A stretch of 64,000 nt of DNA from Actinomycetospora straminea (GCF_028737255.1 NZ_JAQZAN010000012.1:62001-126000), one strand, 5' to 3'; positions 1 through 8,754 are shown, counted from the stretch's first letter. Notes: generated by a model from the letters alone, not told the origin. Numbers and translations are program-made.

Positions 1-1390
1 GGTTGTCCTCCAGCAGGTGGCGCATCGCGGCGAAGAACGGCTGCCGGCGCTGCGCGACCTGCAGGAGCATGGCCGTCGACACCCGGAACTGGCTGGTCAG
101 CGGCTCGGGCTGGGCCTCGACGAGGCGCTCGAGCGTCTTCTCCGACCACGACACGAACCCCTCGGGCGGCTTCACCCGCACCACCCGGCGCTGCTTCTTG
201 ACGTCGTCGCCGGCCTTCGCGAGCCGCTTGGCGTTCTCCACCTCGTGCTCGGGGGCCTGGGCGACGACGTAGCCGGCGACGTCGTGCCCGGCGCGTCCGG
301 CACGGCCGGCGACCTGGTGGAACTCGCGGGCGCGCAGGTGGCGCACGCGCTGGCCGTCGAACTTGGTCAGCGCGGTGAACAGCACCGTGCGGATGGGGAC
401 GTTGATGCCGACGCCGAGGGTGTCGGTGCCGCAGATGAGCTTGAGCAGCCCCGCCTGGGCGAGCGTCTCCACCAGGCGCCGGTACTTGGGCAGCATGCCG
501 GCGTGGTGCACGCCGATGCCGTGGCGCACCAGGCGCGAGAGCGTCCGGCCGAAGCCCGCGGTGAAGCGGAACGAGCCGATGAGCTCGGCGATCTGCTCCT
601 TCTCGGCCTTCGACGACACGTTGAGGCTCATGAGCGCCTGGGCCTGCTCGATCGCCGCGGCCTGCGTGGTGTGCACGACGTAGACCGGCGCCTGCTGGCC
701 GGCGAGCAGCTCGGTGATCGTCTCGTGGAGCGGGGTGCGCGCGTAGCGGAACGACAGCGGGACCGGGCGCTCGGTGTGGGCGACGACGGCGGTCTCGCGT
801 CCCGTGCGCCGGCTCAGGTCCTGCTGGAAGAAGGTGACGTCGCCGAGCGTCGCCGACATCAGCAGGAACTGCGCCTGCGGCAGCTCGAGCAGCGGCACCT
901 GCCAGGCCCAGCCGCGCTCGGGGTCGGCGTAGTAGTGGAACTCGTCGATGACGACCTGGCCGATCTGCGCGTCGGGCCCCTCGCGCAGCGCCCAGTTGGC
1001 GAGCACCTCGGCGGTGCAGCAGATGACCGGCGCCTCGGGGTTCACCGCGGCGTCGCCGGTGAGCATGCCGACCGACGCGTAGCCCAGCTGCGCCCCGAGC
1101 GCGAAGAACTTCTCCGAGACCAGCGCCTTGATCGGCGCGGTGTAGACGGTGCGCTCGCCCCGTGACAGCGCCGCGACGTGCGCACCCAGCGCGACCAGCG
1201 ACTTTCCCGACCCGGTCGGCGTCGAGAGGATCACGTTCGAGCCGGAGACCAGCTCGATGAGCGCTTCGGACTGCGCCGGGTAGAGATCGAGGCCCCGCTC
1301 GGCGGCCCAGTCCGCGAACCCCTCGTAGATCTCGTCCGGGTCCGCGCCGGGAGCGGGCAGGAGCGCCGTCGAGGTGGTCACGCCCTCCAT
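1..1390 (-). CDS. DEAD/DEAH-box RNA helicase, DUF3516 type (3' end outside window)
   Basis: Superfamily II helicase, likely an ATP-dependent RNA helicase. About 463 N-terminal residues are visible; the rest lies beyond the window edge. Motif I (PTGSGKS) is near residues 58-64, motif II is DEFH near 149-152, and motif III is SAT near 179-181. The second RecA domain carries VHHAGMLP and a QVAGRAGRAG motif VI. The start ATG is chosen because residues before motif I match a helicase N-terminus; a short gap separates it from the divergent TetR gene. The long plus-strand frame opposite is a GC-bias shadow. The DUF3516 assignment is from family memory of the actinobacterial proteins with this layout. 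Confidence 0.9.
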   Translation of the reverse strand, partial: MEGVTTSTALLPAPGADPDEIYEGFADWAAERGLDLYPAQSEALIELVSGSNVILSTPTGSGKSLVALGAHVAALSRGERTVYTAPIKALVSEKFFALGAQLGYASVGMLTGDAAVNPEAPVICCTAEVLANWALREGPDAQIGQVVIDEFHYYADPERGWAWQVPLLELPQAQFLLMSATLGDVTFFQQDLSRRTGRETAVVAHTERPVPLSFRYARTPLHETITELLAGQQAPVYVVHTTQAAAIEQAQALMSLNVSSKAEKEQIAELIGSFRFTAGFGRTLSRLVRHGIGVHHAGMLPKYRRLVETLAQAGLLKLICGTDTLGVGINVPIRTVLFTALTKFDGQRVRHLRAREFHQVAGRAGRAGHDVAGYVVAQAPEHEVENAKRLAKAGDDVKKQRRVVRVKPPEGFVSWSEKTLERLVEAQPEPLTSQFRVSTAMLLQVAQRRQPFFAAMRHLLEDN

Positions 1391-1493
1391 TGTCGGCGAT
1401 CGACGGCGCGGCCCGTCGCACCCGGCGGGTTACGATGCGTCACCACTGCGCGGACCCGTCGTTGGGCCGGCGGTGGCGAGGAGGTCGACAGCT

Positions 1494-2144
1494 GTGACCC
1501 AGGGTTGCGAGCCGGCGGCGCGGACGGCGGGCCCGCCGCTGGGTCGGCGGGCGGCGACGAAGGCGCGCACCCGGGAGGCGCTGCTCGACGCCGCGCGCCG
1601 GGTGTTCGCCGAGCGCGGGTACGGGCCGGCGTCGGTGGAGGAGATCGCGCGCACCGCAGGGGTGTCGGTCGGCTCGGTCTACGTGCACTTCGCGAGCAAG
1701 GACGCGCTGTTCACGGCGCTCGTCGAGACCCAGACCTCCGCCGACGTCGACACCCGGGCGTCGCTCGTCCGGGACGATCCGCAGGAGACGTTCGACGCCC
1801 TCGACCGGCTGGTCGGCGAGGTCGCCGACTCCCGCGAGGAGGCCCTGCTCGACGCCGAGATCTGGCTCTACGCGGTGCGCCACCCCGAGTTCGTCGGGCG
1901 GCTCGCGGAGCACGAGGTGCGTCTGGCCCGGTTCGCGAGCGAGCAGCTCTCGCCCAACTGGGAGGGCGTCGACCCCGCCGTGCGCGCGACGGTCCGCGAC
2001 GACGAGTTCATCGTCGCCGCCGCGGCGCTCTACCACGGTCTGATCCGCCTGCGTCGCGTCCTCGGCGAGGACGCCGTGCCGGCCGACCTCTACAGCCGCG
2101 TCCTGCGCCTGGTCCTGCGCCTGCCCGAGCAGTCGGGGGAGTAG
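1494..2144 (+). CDS. TetR/AcrR family transcriptional regulator
   Basis: 216 residues. The N-terminal helix-turn-helix is clear: RREALLDAARRVFAERGYG-like recognition region, then VEEIARTAGVSVGSVYVHF and SKDALF, the classic TetR DNA-binding fold. The C-terminal ligand domain is not assignable. The frame is open about 40 codons upstream, but the GTG used here has a GAGGAGG ribosome-binding site at 1477-1483 and removes low-complexity residues. It diverges from the helicase and precedes a small membrane protein gene by 25 bases, which may be its target. The ligand is unknown. Confidence 0.88.
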   Translation: MTQGCEPAARTAGPPLGRRAATKARTREALLDAARRVFAERGYGPASVEEIARTAGVSVGSVYVHFASKDALFTALVETQTSADVDTRASLVRDDPQETFDALDRLVGEVADSREEALLDAEIWLYAVRHPEFVGRLAEHEVRLARFASEQLSPNWEGVDPAVRATVRDDEFIVAAAALYHGLIRLRRVLGEDAVPADLYSRVLRLVLRLPEQSGE

Positions 2145-2169
2145 ATCGGCGAACGGGGTACAGGAGCCC

Positions 2170-2562
2170 GTGCGCTCCTCCTCGCGGTCCCGCGACCTGA
2201 CCTGGATCCCCCGCCTGCTCGGCCTCGCCACGGCCGGCTACAGCGTGGCGATCATCGCCGACCCGTCGCTCTTCGCGAAGCCCACCGGCCTGCAGGCCGA
2301 GGGCGCGCCGCTGCCGACGGCCACGGCGATCGGGGTGCGTGCGCTCGGCGGCCGCGACCTCGCCTCGGGGCTCGCGATGGCGCTGGCGCCCGCGGGCCGG
2401 GCACTGCGGACCGCGATCGCCGTGCGGGTCGGTGCCGACCTCGCCGACCTCGCCGTGCTGGGCACCTCGCTGCCGGACCAGCGGTACCGCGCGAAGGCCG
2501 CCGGGGTCGCGGCGGCGTGGGGCACCCTGTGCGGGCTGAGCTACCTCGCCGCCGGCGACTGA
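2170..2562 (+). CDS. small integral membrane protein, DUF4267-like
   Basis: 130 residues, starting at GTG behind AGGAG. There are three to four short hydrophobic segments (around residues 14-30, 55-75, 83-100 and 110-127), with a GGRDLASGL motif reminiscent of DUF4267 membrane proteins. No enzymatic motif is visible. It directly follows the TetR gene and is probably co-transcribed with it. Its 3' end overlaps the convergent small gene by 22 bases. The family call is by resemblance only. Confidence 0.65.
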   Translation: MRSSSRSRDLTWIPRLLGLATAGYSVAIIADPSLFAKPTGLQAEGAPLPTATAIGVRALGGRDLASGLAMALAPAGRALRTAIAVRVGADLADLAVLGTSLPDQRYRAKAAGVAAAWGTLCGLSYLAAGD

Positions 2563-2810
2563 TCGACCGCCACCTCGGCCGCGCGCAGGTGGTAGACACC
2601 GGCGGCCGGGGTGAGCGCGTGCAGGTCGTAGACGTGGACGACCTTGGGGCCGTCGTGGAGGTGGGTGTGGGTGACCACCGGGAGCGGCGCGCCGTGCCGC
2701 GCCTCGCGGACCTCCACGCGCCCGTCGAGCGGGCCGCCCACGTAGAGCAGCACCGCGTCCTCGTCGGCGGGGACGGGACCGAGCGGGGCCGGGCCGGACG
2801 GGTGGGTCAT
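2541..2810 (-). CDS. conserved small hypothetical protein, 89 aa
   Basis: The ATG is preceded by GAGGAGG eight bases upstream, which fixes the start even though the frame is open further. The protein contains LLYVGGPLDGRVEVRE followed by VVTHTHLHDGPKVVHVYDLH, a pattern seen in short actinobacterial proteins of unknown function (a VGGPLDG opening and a final Y/H-rich strand). No signal peptide or membrane segment. It is divergent from the methyltransferase gene and convergent with the membrane protein gene. No function is proposed. Confidence 0.65.
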   Translation of the reverse strand: MTHPSGPAPLGPVPADEDAVLLYVGGPLDGRVEVREARHGAPLPVVTHTHLHDGPKVVHVYDLHALTPAAGVYHLRAAEVAVDQSPAAR

Positions 2811-2952
2811 GACGGCCTCCTCGAACGGCTCGGGGGTGGGCTGCGCGGACGTGGACGCATCCTGCGTCGAATCCAGCGTAGGGATCAACGCCGTCCGGCG
2901 CTGCGTCCCTTCGGAGCAGCTGTGCCTCTCCGGAGGCGGTCGGCGACGGACG

Positions 2953-3597
2953 GTGACCGTGACGGACGGTGACGACGAGGGTGAGGACGCCGTCCGCGCC
3001 TGGACCGCGCCCGGCACCGCACCGCTGGTCGGCGAGATCACGCTGCTGCTCGCCGACGACATCCACCGCACCTGGTCGGCCCTCGACGAGGAGGCGCCGC
3101 CGTTCTGGGCGTTCGCGTGGGTCGGCGGGCAGGCCCTCGCGCGCCACGTCCTCGACCACCCCGACCTCGTCCGCGGGCGCCGCGTGCTCGACCTGGCCTC
3201 GGGCTCGGGGATCGTCGCGATCGCCGCGGCCCTCGCCGGCGCCGAGGACGTCATCGCCTCGGACACCGACGCCCGCTCCCGCACGGCCATCACCCTCAAC
3301 GCGGCCGCGAACGGTGTCGAGGTGGCGGTGGTCGGTGACGTCCTCGGCGGCGAGCACGACCTCGACGTGGACGTGGTCCTCGCCGGCGACGTCTTCTACG
3401 AGCAGCCGATGGCCCGGCACATGGAGCGCTTCTGTGACGAGGCGAGCGCGGCGGGCGTCGACGTCGTCGTCGGGGACCCCGGCCGCGAGTACCTGCCGCG
3501 GCGCCGGTGCACCGCCCTGGCGGGCTACGACGTCACCGACACCGCCGACCTCGAGGGCGGGGCGACGACCCGGACGACGGTCTACCGGTTCACCTGA
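2953..3597 (+). CDS. class I SAM-dependent methyltransferase (METTL20/nicotinamide N-methyltransferase-like)
   Basis: About 214 residues. SAM-binding motif I is VLDLASGSGIVAIAAA, motif II is VIASDTD, and the post-motif region DVVLAGDVFYEQPMA matches the ETFB-lysine/NNMT-like branch annotated in actinobacteria as nicotinamide N-methyltransferase-like. A PPFWAFAWVGGQALARH segment before motif I is typical of that branch. Two GTG starts lie at 2953 and 2959, behind GGAGG at 2932; the frame upstream looks non-coding. The substrate cannot be read from sequence. Confidence 0.82.
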   Translation: MTVTDGDDEGEDAVRAWTAPGTAPLVGEITLLLADDIHRTWSALDEEAPPFWAFAWVGGQALARHVLDHPDLVRGRRVLDLASGSGIVAIAAALAGAEDVIASDTDARSRTAITLNAAANGVEVAVVGDVLGGEHDLDVDVVLAGDVFYEQPMARHMERFCDEASAAGVDVVVGDPGREYLPRRRCTALAGYDVTDTADLEGGATTRTTVYRFT

Positions 3598-3658
3598 ACC
3601 GCGCCTCTGCTGTAGAAACCGTCCCGACTGACGGTTCCAGGCGCGGGGAGGTGTCGCG

Positions 3659-4633
3659 GTGCGCGCGGTGCAGGTCGTCCGGCTCGACGGACCGGAGGCG
3701 GTCGAGGTCAACGAGGTCGAGGAGCCGAAGGCCGGCGGGGACCAGGTGCTCATCGACGTGGAGGCCGCCGGCGTCGTCTTCCCCGACCTGCTGCTCACGC
3801 GTGGGCAGTACCAGATGCGCCCCGAGCTGCCGTTCCTGCTCGGCAGCGAGGTGGCGGGGACCGTGCGCGAGGCCCCGGACGGCTCCGGGTTCGCCGCGGG
3901 CGACCGGGTGGCCGCGCTGCCGGTGCTCGGCGGTTTCGCCACCACCGTCGCGTCGTCCACCGAGACCGTCTTCCCGCTGCCCGACGGCGTCTCGTTCGAC
4001 GTCGGCGCGGGCCTGCCGATGAACTACCTGACCGCGCACTTCGTCCTCGACACCCGCGCCCACCTGCAGGCGGGGGAGACGGTGCTCGTGCACGGCGCGG
4101 CGGGCGGCGTGGGTGTGGCCTGCATCCAGTTCGCGAAGGCCCGCGGGGCGACGGTGATCGCCGTGGTGTCCTCGGCGGGCAAGGGCGAGGTGGCGACGTC
4201 CGCCGGCGCCGACCACTGGGTGCCGGTCGAGGGCTTCAAGGACGCCGCCAGGGAGCTCACGGGCGGGCAGGGCGTCGACGTCGTCGTCGACCCGGTCGGC
4301 GGCGACCGCTTCACCGACTCGCTGCGCAGCCTGGGCGACGACGGGCGCCTCGCGGTCGTCGGGTTCACCGCGGGCGACATCCCGACGGTCAAGGTCAACC
4401 GCCTGCTGCTCAACAACACCTCCGTCGTCGGCGCCGGCTGGGGTGCCTACGCGTCGAAGCGCCCGGGCTTCATGCGCCGGCAGTGGGACGCGATCCGCGA
4501 CGACGTCGCGAGCGGCCGGCTCGCCCCGCCGATCAGCGCGACCTACCCGCTGGCCGAGGCCGCGTCCGCCATCGGCGAGCTCGCCGAGCGCCGCGTCACG
4601 GGCAAGGTCGTCATCCACCCGAGGGAGCACTGA
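3659..4633 (+). CDS. NADPH:quinone oxidoreductase, zinc-free MDR family
   Basis: 324 residues, the usual length for quinone oxidoreductase (Qor-like) medium-chain reductases. The catalytic GroES-like domain lacks zinc-ligand cysteines. The Rossmann domain has HGAAGGVG near residues 143-150 and VDPVGGD. GTG start with GGGGAGG just upstream. It is followed three bases later by an alpha/beta hydrolase, so the two are probably co-transcribed. It likely reduces quinones or enoyl substrates with NADPH; the physiological substrate is unknown. Confidence 0.87.
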   Translation: MRAVQVVRLDGPEAVEVNEVEEPKAGGDQVLIDVEAAGVVFPDLLLTRGQYQMRPELPFLLGSEVAGTVREAPDGSGFAAGDRVAALPVLGGFATTVASSTETVFPLPDGVSFDVGAGLPMNYLTAHFVLDTRAHLQAGETVLVHGAAGGVGVACIQFAKARGATVIAVVSSAGKGEVATSAGADHWVPVEGFKDAARELTGGQGVDVVVDPVGGDRFTDSLRSLGDDGRLAVVGFTAGDIPTVKVNRLLLNNTSVVGAGWGAYASKRPGFMRRQWDAIRDDVASGRLAPPISATYPLAEAASAIGELAERRVTGKVVIHPREH

Positions 4634-4636
4634 CCC

Positions 4637-5428
4637 GTGGACCTCGCGCACACGCGCACCGGCACGGGCGAGCCCGTCCTGCTCCTGCACGGCATCACCC
4701 ACCGGCGGCAGGGCTGGGACCGCGTGGTGCCGCTGCTCGCCGGCGAGCGGGAGCTGTGGGCGATCGACCTGCCCGACCACGGCGAGTCGCCCGACCTGCC
4801 CGGCGACTACGGCGGCGACATCGCCCCGCTCGCCGACGCGGTCGAGGCGTTCTGCCGGACCCAGGGCCTGGACCGCCCGCACGTCGTCGGGAACTCGTTG
4901 GGCGGGCTGGTCGCGCTCGAGCTGGCGGCGCGCGGGTCGGTGCGCTCGGCGACGGCGCTCTCGCCGGCCGGCTTCTGGTCGGGGCTCGAGCGGACCTACG
5001 CCCGCGCGATCCTCGGCGGCGCGCACGCCGCGCTGGCGCTGATCCCGTCGGCGCGCCTCGAGCGCATGCTGGGCTCGCCCGTGCTGCGGACCGCGCTCGT
5101 CGGCCTGCTCCTGGCGCACCCCTCGCGCATCGACCCCGCCGAGATCGGCGCCGACCTCCAGGGCCTGAGCCACCCGCGCCGGTCGTTCGCGACGATGCTC
5201 CGGCACCTCGACACGTGGGTGCCGCCGGCCCGGTCGTCGGTGCCCACCACGGTCGGCTGGGGCTCACGCGACCTCCTGCTGCCGCGCTGGCAGTCGGGTC
5301 GACTGCGCCGCGCGCTGCCCGACGCCTCGGTCTACATCCTGCCGGGCTGCGGGCACGTCCCGATGGGCGACGACCCGGCGCTCGTCGCCGACCTCGTCCT
5401 CGCCGCGACCCGCCCGCGGCCGGCCTGA
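4637..5428 (+). CDS. alpha/beta hydrolase
   Basis: 263 residues with a complete catalytic triad pattern: nucleophile elbow GNSLGG near residue 91, acid in GWGSRD near 213, and histidine in GCGHVP near 238. The oxyanion-hole strand is LLLHGITH. The lid region contains WSGLERTYAR. No signal peptide, so cytoplasmic. It sits between the oxidoreductase and a kinase-like gene whose start overlaps its stop, so all three probably form one transcript. Substrate unknown. Confidence 0.88.
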   Translation: MDLAHTRTGTGEPVLLLHGITHRRQGWDRVVPLLAGERELWAIDLPDHGESPDLPGDYGGDIAPLADAVEAFCRTQGLDRPHVVGNSLGGLVALELAARGSVRSATALSPAGFWSGLERTYARAILGGAHAALALIPSARLERMLGSPVLRTALVGLLLAHPSRIDPAEIGADLQGLSHPRRSFATMLRHLDTWVPPARSSVPTTVGWGSRDLLLPRWQSGRLRRALPDASVYILPGCGHVPMGDDPALVADLVLAATRPRPA

Positions 5429-6312
5429 GCCCCACCCTGTACCTGACCCGCGGCCTGCCGGCCTCGGGGAAGTCGACGTGGGCGCGGGCCCTCGTCGCGT
5501 CGCGGCGGCCGGGCTCGATCCTGCGGGTCAACCGCGACGACCTGCGGCGCAGCATGGTCGACCCCACCTACGCGGCGCCGGTCGACGCCGTGGAGCGGCG
5601 GATCTCCGAGGCGGAGTGGCGCCTCGTGCGCGGGGCGCTGCAGGACGGCGTGGACGTCGTGGTCGACGCGACCAACCTGCGCGCCGGGCCGGCGCGGCGC
5701 TGGCTCGCGCTGGCCGCCGCGTGCGGGGCGGGGGTGCACGTCGAGGACGTGGTGGCCGACGTCGAGGAGTGCGTGCGCCGCGACGCGGCCCGCCCCGCCG
5801 TCGAGCGCGTGGGGGAGGAGATGCTGCGCGACCTCGCCGCCCGCTTCCTCGACCCCGACACCGGCCGCCCGGCGCCGCTCGGCGAGCCGGGGCGCCTGTC
5901 CTCGGCCGGTGGCGCGCCGTACCGGCCGGTGCCCGGCACCCCGCCCGCCGTGCTCGTGGTGGTCGAGGGCATCACCGGGCCCGACGGCGCGCCGGTCGAC
6001 GCCGCCGTCGCGGTGGTGCGCACGCTCGCCGGCGCCGGGCACCGCGTGATCGCCTGCTCGCCGCGCCCGGAGGACGAGCGCGCCGTCGTCGCGTCCTGGC
6101 TCGCCGCGCACGTCTCGGTGCCGGTCGAGGCGCTCCTGCTGCGGCCCCCGCGCGATCGGCGCCGCGACGGCACCGCGCTGCTGGCGCTGTTCGACGCCCA
6201 CGTCCGCGACCACTACACGGTGACCGCGGTGGTCGAGGGCCGCCCGCGCCCCGCCCGCGTGTGGGCGCGCACCGGGCTCGCCGTCCTCGGGGTCGCGCCC
6301 GGCGAGGTGTGA
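5425..6312 (+). CDS. polynucleotide kinase-like P-loop kinase with degenerate HAD phosphatase domain
   Basis: About 295 residues with T4 Pnkp architecture. The N-terminal kinase has GLPASGKS at about residues 10-17, a RVNRDDLR segment and DATNL. The C-terminal half aligns with the Pnkp HAD phosphatase, including LLLRPPRDRRRDG and a terminal GVAPGE, but the DxDGT nucleophile loop is VVVEGITG (about 175) and the distal DDR motif is VVEGR (about 268). Catalytic aspartates are therefore missing. No ATG or GTG lies between the hydrolase stop and the P-loop; the only fitting start is CTG, overlapping the upstream TGA, so the start is uncertain and translation is probably coupled. Confidence 0.75.
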   Translation: MSPTLYLTRGLPASGKSTWARALVASRRPGSILRVNRDDLRRSMVDPTYAAPVDAVERRISEAEWRLVRGALQDGVDVVVDATNLRAGPARRWLALAAACGAGVHVEDVVADVEECVRRDAARPAVERVGEEMLRDLAARFLDPDTGRPAPLGEPGRLSSAGGAPYRPVPGTPPAVLVVVEGITGPDGAPVDAAVAVVRTLAGAGHRVIACSPRPEDERAVVASWLAAHVSVPVEALLLRPPRDRRRDGTALLALFDAHVRDHYTVTAVVEGRPRPARVWARTGLAVLGVAPGEV

Positions 6313-6347
6313 GGCACGCGCACGCATGGTCGTGCCAGCATGTGCCC

Positions 6348-6521
6348 GTGGCCCACGAGAACGAGTGGTACTACTGCCTCAAGCACCACCGGGTGGAGCC
6401 GTGGGACGGCTGCCGCGCGGCGGACCGCCTCGGCCCGTACCCCGACAAGGAGACCGCCGAGCACGCGCTGGAGATCGCGAAGCAGCGCACCGAGGAAGCG
6501 GACCGCTACGACGAGAGCTAG
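6348..6521 (+). CDS. SPOR-like small protein, 57 aa
   Basis: Encodes NEWYYCLKHHRVEPWDGC then RLGPYPDKETAEHALEIA, a compact fold known from many actinobacterial genomes as a short SPOR-domain-containing protein: a WYYCLKH opening, two cysteines, and an LGPY turn before a helix. Two in-frame GTG codons (6342, 6348) could start it; the later one leaves the conserved MAHENEW-like beginning. Its TAG stop overlaps the TAG of the convergent IclR gene by four bases. Function unknown. Confidence 0.75.
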   Translation: MAHENEWYYCLKHHRVEPWDGCRAADRLGPYPDKETAEHALEIAKQRTEEADRYDES

Positions 6522-7348
6522 CGGTACCAGCGCCGGTGCGCCGTGCGGGCGACGTCGGTGACGTCGGCGACGAGGCGGTCCTGCTCCGCGCGCAGGCGTG
6601 ACGCCGGGAGCGAGACGGCGATCGCCGCGCTGACCCGTCCGCCGGGGTCGGCGATCGGGGCGCACACGCACGCGAACCCGGTGGCGTACTCCTCGCGGTC
6701 GAGCGCGTAGCCGTCCCGGCGCACCCGGGCGAGCTCGGCGTCGTAGGCCGCGGGCGAGGTGATCGTCCACGGCGTGTAGGCCGTCCAGCGCTGCGGGTCG
6801 AGCCGCGCGCGCCGGTCGGGGGCGTGGGCGACGAGCACCTTGCTCACCGCCAGCGCGTGCGCCATCGACGGCGGGATGCGGGCGGGGAGCTCGGGGACCA
6901 GCCCGAGGCCCTGGTGGCCGCGGATGTCGACGACGTCGAGGTGGTCGTCGTCGGCCCACTCGACGAGGTACGCCCACGCGCGGGCGCGCCGGTAGAGCTC
7001 GCCGACCGCCTCCGAGAGCACCGCGGGCAGCTCGCGGGACAGCGGCACCGCGGGCGAGCCCGCCGCCCCCGGCGCGGCCCCCCACCGCGGGCCGGGGCGC
7101 AGCCGGTACGCGCCCGCCGGGGTGCGCTCCGCGTGCCCGGTGCGCAGCAGGCCCTGGACGACGGGCAGCACGCCCGTGCTCGTCCGTCCGAGGTGCCCGC
7201 CGAGCGCGGCGAGGTCCACCCCTTCCGGGTGGGCGGCCAGCATCCGCAGGACACGCAACGTGCCCGGCGCGACGACGCCGCGCGGTGCCGTGGGCGTCGC
7301 GGGCCGCCGAACATCGCCCGACCGGGGGAGCGGGACGTCGATCGTCAC
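6518..7348 (-). CDS. IclR family transcriptional regulator
   Basis: 276 residues. N-terminal winged helix: TLRVLRMLAAHPEGVDLAAL then GRTSTGVLPVVQGLLRTGHA. The C-terminal IclR effector-binding domain includes PPSMAHALAVSKVLVA, REEYATGFACVCAPI and a SAAIAVSLP segment. The GTG start gives a conventional N-terminus; the frame continues 15 codons further upstream. It is the last gene before a small zinc-ribbon gene on the same strand. The regulated pathway is not apparent because neighbours are unrelated small genes. Confidence 0.85.
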   Translation of the reverse strand: MTIDVPLPRSGDVRRPATPTAPRGVVAPGTLRVLRMLAAHPEGVDLAALGGHLGRTSTGVLPVVQGLLRTGHAERTPAGAYRLRPGPRWGAAPGAAGSPAVPLSRELPAVLSEAVGELYRRARAWAYLVEWADDDHLDVVDIRGHQGLGLVPELPARIPPSMAHALAVSKVLVAHAPDRRARLDPQRWTAYTPWTITSPAAYDAELARVRRDGYALDREEYATGFACVCAPIADPGGRVSAAIAVSLPASRLRAEQDRLVADVTDVARTAHRRWYR

Positions 7349-7435
7349 GGCTCGTGATCCTAGACAGACCGGGCGCGGACCGGAACGGATCACCCTCCGG
7401 GAGGCTCTGAGGACTCCCTGAGATCGCTCCCGAGG

Positions 7436-7594
7436 TCAGACGGCCTCGAGCCGCGCACCGCAGCCCGGGCAGGTCGTCGGCGGGTCCTCGTCGGCGAGCC
7501 GGCCGCACTCGTCGCAGACCCGGTGCATCCAGCACGCCGGGTCCCCGCCGGCGTCGTCGGGGAGCTCGGCGGGCGACCGCTCGGAGGACGTCAT
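7436..7594 (-). CDS. small zinc-ribbon protein, 52 aa
   Basis: Contains CDECGRLADEDPPTTCPGCG, two CxxC knuckles separated by 12 residues that would bind one zinc ion, plus an extra cysteine in CWMHRV. ATG start. Comparable tiny zinc-ribbon proteins are widespread in actinobacteria without assigned function. It is transcribed in the same direction as the SnoaL gene upstream and the IclR gene downstream. Confidence 0.65.
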   Translation of the reverse strand: MTSSERSPAELPDDAGGDPACWMHRVCDECGRLADEDPPTTCPGCGARLEAV

Positions 7595-7626
7595 CGCACC
7601 ATCGTCCCCCGAGCGGGCCCCTCGGG

Positions 7627-8001
7627 TCAGCGCTGGGCGAACGGGTCGTCGAAGGCCAGGAGCCAGCTGCCGTCGGTCTGCCGGCGCAGCATGACGATCG
7701 CCTGGCCGTCCATGCGCGTGGGACCGTCGTCGCCGGTGCCCGTCATGGTCCAGTCCGAGTAGACGATGGCCTCGGCGTCGCGCTCGTGGACGGCATGGGT
7801 CCGGAGATCGATCTGCGGGTCCCGCAGCGGGAAGCCGGTCATCCACTCGCGGATGGCCTCGGGGCCGACGATCGCCGTGCCGCGCGGCTCGGGCACGAGG
7901 AGCGCGTCCTTCTCGTACAGGTCCAGGAGCCCGTCGAGGTCACCCTTGTTGAACAGGTCCATCCAGACCTGGTCGGCCTCGCGCGGGTTGTCGATCGCCA
8001 T
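7627..8001 (-). CDS. SnoaL/YybH-like NTF2-fold protein
   Basis: 124 residues of the NTF2-like (SnoaL/YybH) fold: an N-terminal helix with MDLFNKGDLDGLLDLYEKDA, then strands with the typical GPEAIREWMTGF and the final WLLAFDDPFA. Such proteins bind small hydrophobic ligands or act as isomerases/hydrolases. The ATG is fixed by GGAGGAGG about 8 bases upstream; the frame upstream of it lacks a ribosome-binding site. Catalytic residues cannot be assigned. Confidence 0.82.
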   Translation of the reverse strand: MAIDNPREADQVWMDLFNKGDLDGLLDLYEKDALLVPEPRGTAIVGPEAIREWMTGFPLRDPQIDLRTHAVHERDAEAIVYSDWTMTGTGDDGPTRMDGQAIVMLRRQTDGSWLLAFDDPFAQR

Positions 8002-8100
8002 CGGGGGGACCTCCTCCGGGAACGGTGTGGTGCAGGTCACCCAGCGTGGCACCGTCCGAGATCGGCAGCACGAGTCGTCACCGAGACGGCGCAGCCGTGC

Positions 8101-8754
8101 TCACTCCCCGACGTCGACACCCTCCACCAGCGTCGCGACCCACAGCCGGGCGAGCCAGCCGGCGTAGTCCTCGTCGGACCAGCCCCGGCGCTCGACGAGG
8201 GTGCGCCACAGCGCGCCGTCGGTCGTGGCGACGAGGACGTCCTGGCACGTCGCCTCCGGCACCGCGAGCCGACCGGTGGCCGCCGCGGCCCGCGCGTGGA
8301 CGCCCATGGCGTCGAGGCGCGCCCGATCGATCTCGGCGAGGAGCTCGCCGGCCGCGGGGTCGCCGTCGGCCGCGTGCTCGACGGCGAGGCGCAGCCCGGC
8401 CGTCCGCTGCATGATCGCCGTGTTGACGCGGGCGAACCGGGCGAGACGGGCGCGGAGGTCGGGCTCGTCGAACACCTCGCGCAGCTCGGGTCGCTCGAGG
8501 AGGTGGACCTCGCGATCGTCGCCGCCGACGGCGAGGTCCCAGGCGCGGCGCAGCAGGGTCAGCTTGGTGCGGAAGGCGGCGTAGACCGTCTCCGGGGCGA
8601 CCCCGGCCGCGGCCGCGACCTCGGCGACGGTGGTGGCGCCGTAGCCCTGCGCGACGAACAGCGCGTGCGCGGCCTCGAGGATCCGGAGCCGGTTCTCGTG
8701 GGCCTGCGCCGTACGGCGGGTGGAGTCGTACCGCCTCTTGACGCCCTCGGCCAT
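8101..8754 (-). CDS. TetR/AcrR family transcriptional regulator
   Basis: 217 residues. Helix-turn-helix: RILEAAHALFVAQGYG, TTVAEVAAAAGVAPETVYAAF, then TKLTLLRRAWD. It is divergent from a SnoaL-like gene, and a GTG three codons upstream would overlap the probable operator, so the ATG is preferred. The intergenic repeats suggest autoregulation and control of the SnoaL gene. Confidence 0.86.
   Translation of the reverse strand: MAEGVKRRYDSTRRTAQAHENRLRILEAAHALFVAQGYGATTVAEVAAAAGVAPETVYAAFRTKLTLLRRAWDLAVGGDDREVHLLERPELREVFDEPDLRARLARFARVNTAIMQRTAGLRLAVEHAADGDPAAGELLAEIDRARLDAMGVHARAAAATGRLAVPEATCQDVLVATTDGALWRTLVERRGWSDEDYAGWLARLWVATLVEGVDVGE

Noticed and set aside
17-1165. Long plus-strand open frame of 382 codons
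   Set aside because: Antisense to the helicase whose motifs are complete; composition is Arg/Gly/Leu-rich with no domain, as expected of a GC-bias shadow.
2008-5206. Two very long minus-strand frames opposite the methyltransferase, oxidoreductase and hydrolase genes
   Set aside because: They span several real genes on the other strand, lack domains, and are rich in Arg/Gly/Pro repeats.
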